Assembly (NCBI GenBank): GCA_023391635.1
Contig: JAEWAQ010000080.1
Location: forward strand, 3,260-67,259
Origin: Bacillota bacterium
Lineage (GTDB): Bacteria; Bacillota; Bacilli; Paenibacillales; Paenibacillaceae
Direction of reading: 5' to 3'
Length of the DNA stretch: 64,000 nt
Below, piece by piece: positions 26,413 through 36,176 of this stretch. The translations under genes were made by a program, and so were the position numbers. The notes under the pieces were generated by a model. It searched no databases. It was not told the DNA's origin and saw nothing but the letters and a program-made list of their open reading frames with translations. The first letter of the stretch is position 1; every line of letters begins with the position of its first letter.

Positions 26413-27566
26413 CTCGCGCTCACATCCGGATAAAGATGATACTGCCGCTTCCGCTCCGCGAACGCTGCGCTTTCCTCACGGAACTGCGCGAGCAGCGCCG
26501 GCACATCGACGGATTCGCCGCGGTACACGTTGTCACCGCCTAGCAAATCAATGAACGGCCTGGACCCTTCTTTGATCGGCGGCAGGAATGCGAATGAATG
26601 GAACATCGCCTTCACGGCGAAGAGCAGCATCACGCCCGTCTCCACCGGCTGAAACACGTGGGCATCCGTGACGTGAAGCTGCACGCCCCCGCACAATTCC
26701 CCTTGATGCTTCGAAGCCGTCGGTTTGAAATAGACCGGCCGAAACCGCACGCCCGGCAGCTGCTTCGCGTTCATCTCGTCCGCCAGCGCCTGCGCGTCGA
26801 CGAATGGCGCCCCGATCGTCTCGAACGGCAGCGCCGTCCCTCTTCCTTCCGACAGGTTCGTGCCTTCGAACAGGCACGTGCCGGGATAGAGCAACGCGGT
26901 CTCGAATCGCGGAATCCCAAGCGATGGCGGCACCCACAAGCGGTCGGTGTCGGGGAACAGCATGCCGCGTTCCCAGCCTTCGCAGCGCACGACATGCAAG
27001 TCGGCCTGCCAGCCCATCTCGTCGTTCGCCATGACAGCCACTTCGCCGGCGGTCAGCCCATAGCGCACACAAAGCGGATAGCCGCCGACGAAAGATTCGT
27101 AGCCCGGCTTCAGCAAGTTCCCCTCTACGGTCACGCCGTCCAGCGGATTGATCCGGTCCAGCACGACAAACGGCTTACCGACCTTCGCGCAGTCTTCCAA
27201 CGCATAGAGCATCGTATAAATAAACGTGTAATACCGAACGCCCACGTCCTGGATGTCGTAGACGACCAGGTCCACCTCATCCAGCATGTCCGGCGTCAGC
27301 CGCTTCGAATCTTTGCGATACAGACTGTACACCGGCACACCCGTGGCCGGGTCCGTATACGTGTCGACCAGCGCGCCGGCGGCCTGGTCGCCACGCACGC
27401 CGTGTTCCGGCGAGAACAGCGCGGCGAGTCCATACCGTTCATGCAGAATCTGGATCGTGGACGTCAAATCGTGCGTCAGTCCCGTTGGTGAAGTAATAAG
27501 CCCGATCCGCTTGTTCATGAACAGCGAATCATAGGCCGCGATATTGTCGATGCCATTGCGTATCAT
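26409..27566 (-). CDS. namZ: Exo-beta-N-acetylmuramidase NamZ (DUF1343 family)
   Basis: 385 aa. Conserved DUF1343 stretches: ALFSPEHGVRGDQAAG, VPVYSLYRKDSKRLTPDML, VYDIQDVGVRYYTFIYTM and GRGTALPFETIGAP. NamZ of B. subtilis removes non-reducing-end MurNAc from peptidoglycan fragments. No signal peptide is visible, so this version would act in the cytoplasm on imported fragments, unlike secreted forms. AGGAGG precedes the ATG by 10 bases. It is translationally coupled to the murK-like gene. Confidence 0.85.
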   Translation of the reverse strand: MIRNGIDNIAAYDSLFMNKRIGLITSPTGLTHDLTSTIQILHERYGLAALFSPEHGVRGDQAAGALVDTYTDPATGVPVYSLYRKDSKRLTPDMLDEVDLVVYDIQDVGVRYYTFIYTMLYALEDCAKVGKPFVVLDRINPLDGVTVEGNLLKPGYESFVGGYPLCVRYGLTAGEVAVMANDEMGWQADLHVVRCEGWERGMLFPDTDRLWVPPSLGIPRFETALLYPGTCLFEGTNLSEGRGTALPFETIGAPFVDAQALADEMNAKQLPGVRFRPVYFKPTASKHQGELCGGVQLHVTDAHVFQPVETGVMLLFAVKAMFHSFAFLPPIKEGSRPFIDLLGGDNVYRGESVDVPALLAQFREESAAFAERKRQYHLYPDVSAR

Positions 27567-27588
27567 AGCCGGACATCCTCCTGTTCTC

Positions 27589-28788
<1,200 letters not shown>

Positions 28789-28816
28789 CGCCCATCACCG
28801 AGCCTTTGCTTATGAT

Positions 28817-28845
28817 AAAAAAAACACCGACCGCAAAGTCGATGT
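28817..28845 (-). terminator. Rho-independent terminator after the RpiR gene
   Basis: Minus strand ACATCGACT, loop TTGC, GGTCGGTGT (9-bp stem with two G-T pairs) followed by eight T residues. It separates the regulator from anmK. Confidence 0.75.
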
Positions 28846-28897
28846 CCGTGCAATCGCCGCTGCGTTTATATCCGATTGTCCGAGCAATCTCCGCCTC

Positions 28898-29764
28898 TTA
28901 TTTCCGATGCTTGACCGCCAGAATATTGTGCGTCTTCGTCAAATACTTCTTCACATGCTGATACTCCGCGCTGGCAACGCCGGCGAACAGGATGTCGATG
29001 ACGGTCAGCATGGCGATCCGCGAACCCATGGCTCCGCTGCGGATCGAGATTTCCGGCGTCGAGATGCTTAAGATGATGTCCGTTCGGTCCGCCAGCGCGC
29101 TCTTGTTGTACTTCGTGACGGCCATCGTCGTCGCCCCGTTCTTCTTGGCGATCTCAAGCGCGTCCAGTATCTCGATCGTATCGCCGGAATTGGAGATGAA
29201 GATCGCGACATCGCCCTTGCCGAGCAGCGTGGCGGCCGTCAGCTGGCTATGCCCGTCCGTGTAGGCGTGGCACAGCTTGTTGATGCGCGAGAACTTCTGC
29301 TCCGCGTCTTGGCACACAAGGCCCGACGCCCCGATGCCGAAGAAGACGAGCCGGTTGCTGGAGCGAAGCACCCGGACCGCGCGGTCTACCTCCTGTCGGT
29401 CGATGACGCTGAGCGTATCTTCGATCGACTTGATGTTATTTCGGGCCACGTTCGATACGATGACTTGCAGATCGTCACCGGGCTGGATATCGGTATACGG
29501 ATGATCCCGCTGATCCTCGTCCATGGAGCCGAGCGATGCCGATATGCTCACGATGAAGCTGCGGTAGCCGCTGTAGCCCATCGTCTTGCAGAAGCGCAGG
29601 ACGGAAGCGTCGCTCGTCTTGCTCAGTTGGGCCAAATTCTTGATCGACAGATGCGGAATTTCTTCCAAGTTGTCGAGAATATAGTCCGCCACCATGCGTT
29701 CTACCGGCGTCAGGCTGTCTTTCATGCCGCGGATCTTGATCAGAATGTTGTCATGGATCGCCAT
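28898..29764 (-). CDS. RpiR-family regulator, MurR-like
   Basis: 288 aa: N-terminal HTH_6 domain (1-80; LSIKNLAQLSKTSDASVLRFCKTMGYSGYRSF) and C-terminal SIS sugar-phosphate-binding domain (about 125-260; FFGIGASG, FISNSGDTIEIL, KKNGATTMAVT). RpiR-type proteins often control amino sugar use and respond to sugar phosphates such as MurNAc-6-P. It lies directly upstream of anmK-namZ-murK on the same strand and has two palindromic sites in its own promoter. Confidence 0.88.
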   Translation of the reverse strand: MAIHDNILIKIRGMKDSLTPVERMVADYILDNLEEIPHLSIKNLAQLSKTSDASVLRFCKTMGYSGYRSFIVSISASLGSMDEDQRDHPYTDIQPGDDLQVIVSNVARNNIKSIEDTLSVIDRQEVDRAVRVLRSSNRLVFFGIGASGLVCQDAEQKFSRINKLCHAYTDGHSQLTAATLLGKGDVAIFISNSGDTIEILDALEIAKKNGATTMAVTKYNKSALADRTDIILSISTPEISIRSGAMGSRIAMLTVIDILFAGVASAEYQHVKKYLTKTHNILAVKHRK

Positions 29765-29884
29765 CGGACACCCTACTCTTCCCTATTGTTGTTTGATAGG
29801 TTCATCTTAAGCGCAAAACAGCCGGAATACAACAGAATTGCCATGTTTTTGACTTTTCTGGAACAAACTCACTCATTGATGATC

Positions 29885-29931
29885 TGAAATTATATTTCAA
29901 TTTAATTATATCATAATGAAATAATATTACT
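29885..29931 (-). promoter_or_regulatory. RpiR/MurR operators and promoter
   Basis: TGAAAT-TAT-ATTTCA (29885-29899) is a perfect dyad; TGAAAT-AAT-ATTACT (29917-29931) is an imperfect second copy, 32 bp away. Between them on the minus strand is TATAAT (29905-29910). RpiR regulators commonly recognise TGAAAT/ATTTCA-type palindromes, so autoregulation is likely. Confidence 0.65.
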
Positions 29932-29972
29932 AGCATAAATTTTATAGCAACAAGCGAACCGATCATCGACCT

Positions 29973-30341
29973 TCAACTCGTTATTACACCGAGCCGGTAA
30001 CCGACATACGCGAGCGCGATGCCAAGTCCGTAGGTTGCGGCCAAATAACCGAGCCATACTTTCCAAGCTCCTTGTCGTGCCAAGGAAGTCAGTTCAACGT
30101 TCAACGTGGAAAACGTCGTATACGCACCCATGAAGCCGGTACCGAGGAACAAACTGGCGCCCTCCCCTCCATTCGCGCCTGCCAGCAAGCCGAGCAGGAA
30201 CGAGCCGGTCAAATTGATGCCGAGCGTTGCGCGCGGAAGAATAGAAGGAAACCTCCGATTGACCCACAGGCCAATGCCATAACGCGCGCAAGCGCCAAAA
30301 AAACCGCCGGCGGCGACAAGCAGCAGCTGCACGATCGTCAC
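29973..30341 (-). CDS. fluC: Fluoride channel subunit FluC/CrcB (second copy)
   Basis: 122 aa with four membrane segments. Conserved GGFFGACARYGIGLW, GINLTGSFLLG and GFMGAYTTFSTLNVE. Starts at GTG 30341 after GGGAGGGG and overlaps the first fluC stop by 4 bases. FluC proteins are dual-topology dimeric fluoride exporters; Firmicutes often carry two genes forming a heterodimer. An apparent larger frame reaching to 30734 is a merge with the antisense frame of the upstream gene and is not used. Confidence 0.92.
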   Translation of the reverse strand: MTIVQLLLVAAGGFFGACARYGIGLWVNRRFPSILPRATLGINLTGSFLLGLLAGANGGEGASLFLGTGFMGAYTTFSTLNVELTSLARQGAWKVWLGYLAATYGLGIALAYVGYRLGVITS

Positions 30342-30742
30342 TTCGCAACCCCTCCCGCGCCCGCTCGCCGCGCAAGCGGCCGGTAAATGGCAGACCCGCC
30401 CCATGCGCAAGCCAGCCCGCCTACGACGCTCAGCGCGACATATAAGCCCGCCGTCTCGATCTCGCCGTCCCGAAACAGCTCCATCGTCTCCACGCTGAAC
30501 GTAGAGAACGTCGTGAACGAACCGATCAGCCCCGTGGAGATGCCCGCGCTCAGCCATGCCGGCATTCCGGGCCGGGCCGCCGTCCATGCGGAAAGCCAAC
30601 CCAGCGCGAGGCAACCTGACATATTGACTGCAAAGGTGCCGAGCGGGAAAGGCGACGACCAGCCGGCATGGACCCAAACGCCCGTCATATACCGAAGCAA
30701 GGCGCCCGCCATGCCGAACAAACCAACCGCCCATCCCTTCAT
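30338..30742 (-). CDS. fluC: Fluoride channel subunit FluC/CrcB (first copy)
   Basis: 134 aa from ATG 30742 (MKGWAVGLFGMAGALLRYMT), preceded by GGGGGTG. Four membrane segments; FAVNMSGCLALGWLS and GLIGSFTTFSTFSVE carry the conserved Asn and the FxxF/STF fluoride-track residues. The frame is open 39 codons further upstream, but that part lies in the riboswitch terminator. Paired with the downstream fluC and controlled by the fluoride riboswitch. Confidence 0.93.
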   Translation of the reverse strand: MKGWAVGLFGMAGALLRYMTGVWVHAGWSSPFPLGTFAVNMSGCLALGWLSAWTAARPGMPAWLSAGISTGLIGSFTTFSTFSVETMELFRDGEIETAGLYVALSVVGGLACAWGGSAIYRPLARRAGAGGVAK

Positions 30743-30771
30743 CCCGGCCACCCCCGCATTCCCCCCGTTAA

Positions 30772-30866
30772 CAATAAATAAACTCCTACCAACGGCTACA
30801 AGAAGTACGCTGGTAGGAGTCATCAGCCCGAAAGACGATTCGGGCAGGCGAAGCTCCATCGCCTAT
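30772..30866 (-). promoter_or_regulatory. Fluoride (crcB-type) riboswitch with terminator
   Basis: Minus strand: GGCGATGGAGCTTCGCC stem-loop, a GCCCGAA/TTCGGGC hairpin and TGATGACTCCTACCA match the crcB motif (aptamer 30811-30866). The aptamer's last ten bases ACTCCTACCA (30811-30820) are also the left arm of a terminator whose right arm is TGGTAGGAGT (30782-30791), followed by TTATTTATT. Fluoride binding should sequester the arm and switch the fluC pair on. Confidence 0.93.
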
Positions 30867-30877
30867 GGATATTCATC

Positions 30878-30907
30878 ATTGTAGCTTACCGGATTTTCAT
30901 CCGTCAA
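30878..30907 (-). promoter_or_regulatory. Sigma-A promoter of the riboswitch-fluC unit
   Basis: TTGACG (30902-30907), 18-base spacer, TACAAT (30878-30883); predicted start just before the aptamer. Confidence 0.75.
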
Positions 30908-30932
30908 TCCGCCGCCATTCCGGCGGCGCATG

Positions 30933-31649
30933 TCATTCGCTGCCAAGCAGGCGCAGCAACCTGCCGGGACGGCGGGTCGTGATGGCGGCGATGCCCAAGC
31001 CGATCAGCCGCTTCATCTCGTCCTCGTCATTCACGGTATACGCCGAGATCGGCAAACCCATCTCATTCGCCCGCCGGACGACGGCTTCACTGCATGTCGC
31101 GTGATTCAGGTTCAGGCCGTGGTAACGATGAGCGGCGGCATACTCACATATGCGCTGCGCGAACAACTCTTCCCCTTCGTCCTCCGGCAAGCGCGACGGC
31201 GCATTCCACATCGCGCGGATGTCGGGATAGCGCGCCGGCAGCCCGTCCGAACAGCCGGTCGTGAACACGTGATCCTGCGCGTCAAGCTGGCGGACCAGCT
31301 TCATCGCCGGGTCGATCGCCGCCTCCGACTTCAAATCCAGATTCACGAGCAAGTCGGCAGAGACAAGCTCGCGCAGAGCGTCCTCCAGCCTGACGAGTTC
31401 ATGAGCGGCATCGTGGCTGCTGAGCCGGGCGCGAGTCTCGGGCCGGTTCAATTGTTCATAGGTGCATTCCGCCAGGAGCGGCGAATCATCGTGCAGCAGG
31501 ATGGCGGTGCCGCCCTTGCACACGTGCACGTCCACCTCCACGATCGCCGCTCCCGAAGCGATGCCTTCCAGCAGCGACGACCAGGAATTGTCCGGCGCCG
31601 CGCCGCAGCCGGTATGCGCCGCCGCCAGCGGCCTTGCGGTCCGCGTCAT
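30933..31649 (-). CDS. Divergent glycerophosphodiester phosphodiesterase-like (GDPD) protein
   Basis: 238 aa with a TIM-barrel GDPD layout: first catalytic His in AHTGCGAAPDNSWSSLLEGI (usual HRG is HTG here, so the Arg is replaced), metal ligands in VEVDVHV, second His in ILLHDDS, NLDLKSE and final SAYTVND plus TTRRPGRLL. Family members hydrolyse glycerophosphodiesters, but the altered first motif and the sugar-type neighbourhood leave the substrate open. The ATG overlaps the ThuA-like gene by 4 bases. Last gene of the operon that starts at 41461. Confidence 0.78.
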   Translation of the reverse strand: MTRTARPLAAAHTGCGAAPDNSWSSLLEGIASGAAIVEVDVHVCKGGTAILLHDDSPLLAECTYEQLNRPETRARLSSHDAAHELVRLEDALRELVSADLLVNLDLKSEAAIDPAMKLVRQLDAQDHVFTTGCSDGLPARYPDIRAMWNAPSRLPEDEGEELFAQRICEYAAAHRYHGLNLNHATCSEAVVRRANEMGLPISAYTVNDEDEMKRLIGLGIAAITTRRPGRLLRLLGSE

Positions 31650-32377
31650 GCCTCTTCACCTGTCGCCAGCCGTTCCAGCGGTTGATGATGGCCGTAGAAC
31701 GTCGGTTCTCGCTTCACCGGAGCAGTCCACTTGACGGCATTGCCGATCACTCGCAGGACGTTCGCGTTATGATAGGTCGGATACGATTCGTGTCCGGGCC
31801 GGAAGTAGAAGATACGCCCTTGCCCCCGGCGGTACGTGCAGCCGCTGCGGAACACTTCGCCGCCGGCGAACCAGCTGACGAAGATCAACTCGTCAGGCAC
31901 GGGGATGTCGAAGTGCTCGCCGTACATCTCCTCTTGTTCCAGCTCGAAATAAGGTCCGATGCCTTCCACGATCGGATGCGAAGGATCGACGACCCACAGC
32001 CGCTCCTTCTCGTCCGCCTCCCGCCACAGCAGGTCGCAGGACGTGCCCATCAATTTGCGGAACAGCTTGGAATGATGGCCGGAATGGAGCACGACGAGTC
32101 CCATGCCCTGATGAACCCGACTGCAAATGCGGTCGACCACGTCGTCGCGGAATTCCTTGTGCAGCGCATGTCCCCAATAGACAAGCACGTCCGTATCATC
32201 CAGCACCGCCTGCGTCAGTCCATGCTCGGGCTCGTCGAACGTGGCGGTCCGGATGGCCAGCCCCTCTTGTCCGATGCCCGCGGAGATCGCGCCATGAATG
32301 CCCTGCGGGTAAATCTTCGCGACATCCGGCCGCGAACGCTCCCGCTCATATTCGTTCCATATCGTCACACGGATCAT
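31646..32377 (-). CDS. ThuA domain protein
   Basis: 243 aa from ATG 32377 (MIRVTIWNEYERERSRPDVA; GGGG 8 bases upstream), covering one ThuA domain with the class I glutamine-amidotransferase-like fold: DTDVLVYWGHALHKEFRDDV, GLVVLHSGHHSKLFRKLMGT and GRIFYFRPGHESYPTYHNANV. ThuA proteins are linked to trehalose or other glycoside use, probably with Gfo/Idh/MocA oxidoreductases, as here. A Ser-Gly-His-His replaces the classical nucleophile elbow, so hydrolase activity is not assured. Confidence 0.86.
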   Translation of the reverse strand: MIRVTIWNEYERERSRPDVAKIYPQGIHGAISAGIGQEGLAIRTATFDEPEHGLTQAVLDDTDVLVYWGHALHKEFRDDVVDRICSRVHQGMGLVVLHSGHHSKLFRKLMGTSCDLLWREADEKERLWVVDPSHPIVEGIGPYFELEQEEMYGEHFDIPVPDELIFVSWFAGGEVFRSGCTYRRGQGRIFYFRPGHESYPTYHNANVLRVIGNAVKWTAPVKREPTFYGHHQPLERLATGEEA

Positions 32378-32435
32378 CTTCAGCACCCCGTTCGTTCAGC
32401 TCAATTTTCCGATTGGCCCTTCCATGATTCCCTGC

Positions 32436-34580
32436 TTACTTGCCTGCTTCCTTGCCCGCCTGCCTCATCACGCCATCTTCGGCTGCATCCAGGATCATCT
32501 GCATCACATGCTGATTGCGGTAGCCGTCCATGAGCGTCGGATAACAGAACGAAGGCTTGTCTTCGAGTCCGTCGACGAAATCCTGAAGCAGTGTCGTCAT
32601 CCCGGATGCATCCAGGTGGATCGTCTGTTCGATCAATTCCTGCGAAGCGCCGCTGCGTGTCGCAAGCCGCACTTCATTCGGCCGTTCGACAGCGATGCTG
32701 GCAGTACCGAGATCCCCGTAGAGGGTCACATTGAATTGATTGTTCGTGCCGACCGCGTTCTTGTGCGTGTGGAACGTCGCCATCACGCCGCCCTCGAGCA
32801 CGCCCTGGAATCCGGCAAAATCGTCGACGTCGACTTTCTCGGGCCGACCTGTGCGCGGATCGGTCCGCTGCTCGATGAAAGTGCTCATCATCGCCGTCAC
32901 GCATTCGAATTCGCCGACGAAGAACCGGGCAGCATCCACCATATGCGAGCCGATATCCGCCAGCACGCCGGAACCGGCAACCTCCTTGCTGAAGCGCCAT
33001 GTATACGGATGGTTGAACATCGGAGCGTTCTCTTCCTGCAAATAATGCGCATGGATATGGCGAATCTTGCCGAGGCCGCCGCGTTCGATCAGCTGCTTCA
33101 CATATTGAAAGCACGGTCTGTATCGGTACGAGAAACCGATCATGCATTTCACCGGCTTCTCCCGATACAACTCGTACAGACGTTCCGCCTCCTCGATCGT
33201 ACGAGTGAACGGCTTCTCTGCGAGGATCGGCTTGCCTTGTTCAATCGCTGCTCTTACGACTTCATAATGGTAATTGTTAGACACCCCTGCAATGATGAAG
33301 TCGATCTCCGGATCCGCCATCAGCGCCTTGTAATCCGAATAACGCTTGCCGGGCGGCAGGCCCAGCCGGTCTCCGACACGCTCGACCGACTGCACATTGA
33401 CGTCGCATACGGCGGCGACTTTGATATTTGTCGTTTTCGCGATGTTGCTCATGTGGTATTCACCAATGCCGCCAAGGCCGATGATCCCTGCTTGCCAGAT
33501 GCGATTGTCCCTTTTGCCCATACGATCCTCCATGGTGGAACCGGAATTCCAAGCTGTTTGACAGGAATCCCTCTCCACGATTTTGCTCTCCACGATGATG
33601 CGATTCCGCCCGTCATCCGCGAGTACGCCCAGCTTGCGCATCAGCATGCGCACCGCCTGAGCGCCAAGCTCCGACGGCTGTAAATCCATGCTTGTCAGCG
33701 AAGGCGATGATTGGTCCATGATTGACATATCTCCGCAAATGACGAACAGGGAGATGTCTTCGGGCACCCGCAAATTCAAGTCCTTTAAGGCATTCATAAC
33801 GCTGAAAGCCGTCCGGTCGTCGTCCGCGATGATCGCCGTGACCGGTTCCTTGCCGTTGCTTTGGCCAATCGCCTGCGTCGTCTCTTCATAGCCGTAATTC
33901 AAATATTCGCTTGTCATCAGGTCCGGCTTATGGCGAACGATCGCCGACTGCCGATCGATGCCGTGCGATGCCATCGCTGCCAAGAACGCCGCTTCGCGGT
34001 CCGTCGAGACCGTCATGTTCGCGCCTGCGTTCAGGAACAGAATGTTGCGATGGCCCCTGCCGGTCAAGTACCGGCAAATCTCCTGCATGATCTTCGCATT
34101 GTCGCTGTCGACCGTGTAAAAGTCTTCTTGCGTCGTATCGCGGCCGCGCCCTACCATGACGAACGGAATTTGACCCAATTCCAGCAGGTCCACCCGCTCG
34201 TCATCTTCCGTCGGGCTCATGACGATCGCTCCGTCGATCGGATAGCTCGCCAGCGATTGCGTCTTGATCTCCTGCTGCGGCATTGTGTCGAGCAGCACCC
34301 GATAGCCGTAATACGAGGCTTCCAAGATGACCGCATTGATGAATTGGTTATGGAAGACGCTGAAGAAAAATTGGCCGTGCGGAATCGTGAGGCCGATCGC
34401 CATCGTCTTCTTGGTCACGAGGCTTCTGGCAATATGATTCGGCACGTAGTTCAAGGCGCGGGATGCACGCAGCACCCGTTCCGTCACTTCCTTGCTCGTC
34501 GGCCGCTTCTGACTGAATACGTTGGACACGGTACCTTTCGAAACGCCGGCCATTTGCGCTACATCGTCGATTTTGGCCAC
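32436..34580 (-). CDS. LacI-family regulator fused in frame to a Gfo/Idh/MocA oxidoreductase
   Basis: 714 aa. Residues 1-60: LacI helix-turn-helix (IDDVAQMAGVSKGTVSNVFS) and hinge; 60-340: periplasmic-binding-like ligand domain ending ESKIVERDSC, where LacI proteins normally stop; 341-353: linker; 354-714: oxidoreductase with Rossmann motif GIIGLGGIGEYH, LAEKPFTRTIEEAERL and a C-terminal substrate domain. Inside the linker lies a good ribosome site (GGAGG, 5 bases, ATG 33521), so the oxidoreductase may also be made alone. Codon 341 is CAA, one change from TAA. It looks like a recent stop-loss fusion. The GTG start at 34580 has only a poor site. Confidence 0.88.
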   Translation of the reverse strand: MAKIDDVAQMAGVSKGTVSNVFSQKRPTSKEVTERVLRASRALNYVPNHIARSLVTKKTMAIGLTIPHGQFFFSVFHNQFINAVILEASYYGYRVLLDTMPQQEIKTQSLASYPIDGAIVMSPTEDDERVDLLELGQIPFVMVGRGRDTTQEDFYTVDSDNAKIMQEICRYLTGRGHRNILFLNAGANMTVSTDREAAFLAAMASHGIDRQSAIVRHKPDLMTSEYLNYGYEETTQAIGQSNGKEPVTAIIADDDRTAFSVMNALKDLNLRVPEDISLFVICGDMSIMDQSSPSLTSMDLQPSELGAQAVRMLMRKLGVLADDGRNRIIVESKIVERDSCQTAWNSGSTMEDRMGKRDNRIWQAGIIGLGGIGEYHMSNIAKTTNIKVAAVCDVNVQSVERVGDRLGLPPGKRYSDYKALMADPEIDFIIAGVSNNYHYEVVRAAIEQGKPILAEKPFTRTIEEAERLYELYREKPVKCMIGFSYRYRPCFQYVKQLIERGGLGKIRHIHAHYLQEENAPMFNHPYTWRFSKEVAGSGVLADIGSHMVDAARFFVGEFECVTAMMSTFIEQRTDPRTGRPEKVDVDDFAGFQGVLEGGVMATFHTHKNAVGTNNQFNVTLYGDLGTASIAVERPNEVRLATRSGASQELIEQTIHLDASGMTTLLQDFVDGLEDKPSFCYPTLMDGYRNQHVMQMILDAAEDGVMRQAGKEAGK

Positions 34581-34599
34581 GGTCCTTGCCTACTTCCTT

Positions 34600-35136
34600 T
34601 CAAGAATGGTTGGCTTTAAGCTGCGCATCCAGCTTCTCCGCCAGCTCGATCAGTTCCATCGGATTTTGAATCGTATAATTCGGCATTTCCGATTTATCCG
34701 CAGGCTCCTTCGGATACCGCGGCGTCCAGGCCAGATGCACGCTCATAATGCCCATCTCGTTCGCACCCTTCACATCCCTGCTCAGATTGTTGCCGACCAT
34801 AATGATCCGCTTGCAATCTTCGGGCTCCAGATCGAGCGCGCCGAGCGCCGCCTTGAACATGCGCCGGTCCGGCTTCTGCGTCTTGAGCTGCTCGGAATAG
34901 ATCAACGTCTCGAAGCAGTCGATGACGCCGTTCTGCGACAACAGATTTTTGAACGATTGCGCCAATCCGTCGGCAACGATCGCCAGGCGAAATCCGCGTT
35001 CGGCGAGCGTCTTCACCATCGTATCCGCGCCGGGGATGAAGTCGCCGTGAATGACCACGCCGTGCTCGTCGCGGATTTCCGTTCCTTCGTCGATGATCGT
35101 ATCTCCGCAATCCAGAAAAATAATCAGTTCTCTCAT
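34600..35136 (-). CDS. HAD-superfamily hydrolase
   Basis: 178 aa from ATG 35136 (MRELIIFLDCGDTIIDEGTE; GGAGG upstream, overlapping the ABC ATPase stop). HAD motif I is DCGDT, motif II VADGLAQS, motif III Lys in KTQKPDRRMF and motif IV MVGNNLSRDVKGANEMG. Likely a small-molecule phosphatase, probably of a sugar phosphate formed after uptake by the neighbouring transporter; the substrate cannot be read from sequence. It sits between the transporter ATPase and the LacI-oxidoreductase fusion. Confidence 0.85.
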   Translation of the reverse strand: MRELIIFLDCGDTIIDEGTEIRDEHGVVIHGDFIPGADTMVKTLAERGFRLAIVADGLAQSFKNLLSQNGVIDCFETLIYSEQLKTQKPDRRMFKAALGALDLEPEDCKRIIMVGNNLSRDVKGANEMGIMSVHLAWTPRYPKEPADKSEMPNYTIQNPMELIELAEKLDAQLKANHS

Positions 35137-36173
35137 GGGTGTCCCTCCGCTGCTGCTATTGTTTGTACGCCTTTCAGTTGCAGTTCCTCCGCATAGTGGC
35201 ATGCGGCATAATGGCTGTCCGCGACCTCCCGCAGCTGCGGCGATTCCGACTTGCACTTGTCCGTCCTGTACGGGCAGCGCGGATGGAAATGGCAGCCGCT
35301 CGGCGGGTTGGCCGGATTCGGCACTTCGCCTTCCAGGATGATGCGCTTCATCTTCGCATCGGGGTCGGGCTGAGGGACAGCCGACATCAAAGCTTCCGTA
35401 TAAGGATGCTTGGGCTCCTTGAACATCAACTCGGCAGGCGCGAGTTCGACGATGCGCCCCAGATGCATGACCGCCACCCGATCGCTGATATTGCGGACGA
35501 TCGATAAATCGTGCGAGATGAAAATATAAGTGATCTGAAGCTGTTCCTGCAGGTCTTTAAGCAGGTTAATAATTTGTGCCTGAATAGAGACGTCCAGCGC
35601 GGAGACAGCCTCGTCGCACACGATCAATCTCGGATTCGAGATGAGCGCCCTTGCAATGGCGATCCGCTGTCTCTGACCTCCGGAGAACGCATGCGGGTAG
35701 CGCTTCAAGAAACTGACGTTCAGTCCCGTCTTCTCCGCGATGGCTTCTACCTTATCGTCCAGTTCCGATTTGCTCAGCTTGAAATTGGCGATGAGAGGCT
35801 CGGCAATGATGTCATAGACGCTCATACGCGGACTGAGCGAGGAATAGGGATCCTGGAAAATCATCTGGATATCCTTGCGCAGCTTCTTGAATTGCGGACC
35901 TTGCGCCTGCAGAAAATCCGTTGGTTCGCCCTCTTCCGGATAATACATCACTTTCCCGGAAGTCGCGCTCATCCCGCGAACGATGCATCGGCCGAGCGTC
36001 GTCTTGCCGCAGCCGGACTCGCCGACGATGCTGAGCGTCTCTCCTTCGTTCAGCGTAAACGAGATGTCGCTAAGCACCTTCACCGGAGCAGGCTTGCGGA
36101 ACCAGGAAGCATTCTTGGCTTTAACTTCGAATTGTTTGTTCAGGTTGACGACTTCAATAATCGGTTCTGCCAT
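35133..36173 (-). CDS. Oligopeptide/oligosaccharide-type ABC transporter ATP-binding protein (OppF-like)
   Basis: 346 aa. Walker A GESGCGKTT, signature AFSGGQRQRIAIARAL, Walker B LIVCDEAVSALD, and the C-terminal OppDF domain with its cysteine cluster (CHFHPRCPYRTDKCKSESP). Pairs with the OppD-like ATPase, three bases upstream, to energise a dipeptide/oligopeptide-type importer. In many Paenibacillaceae such importers take up oligosaccharides; the neighbouring oxidoreductase favours a sugar ligand. Confidence 0.92.
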   Translation of the reverse strand: MAEPIIEVVNLNKQFEVKAKNASWFRKPAPVKVLSDISFTLNEGETLSIVGESGCGKTTLGRCIVRGMSATSGKVMYYPEEGEPTDFLQAQGPQFKKLRKDIQMIFQDPYSSLSPRMSVYDIIAEPLIANFKLSKSELDDKVEAIAEKTGLNVSFLKRYPHAFSGGQRQRIAIARALISNPRLIVCDEAVSALDVSIQAQIINLLKDLQEQLQITYIFISHDLSIVRNISDRVAVMHLGRIVELAPAELMFKEPKHPYTEALMSAVPQPDPDAKMKRIILEGEVPNPANPPSGCHFHPRCPYRTDKCKSESPQLREVADSHYAACHYAEELQLKGVQTIAAAEGHP

Positions 36174-36176
36174 GCG

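Noticed and set aside
29973..30734. Single 253-aa minus-strand protein across both fluC genes
   Set aside because: Its first 130 codons are an out-of-frame reading of the first fluC; the real second fluC begins at GTG 30341 with a good ribosome site.
32436..34580. Sequencing frameshift as the explanation of the LacI-oxidoreductase fusion
   Set aside because: Both halves are in the same frame with intact domains, so an indel is not needed; only a single base change at codon 341 could explain it, and this is kept as a test in the findings.
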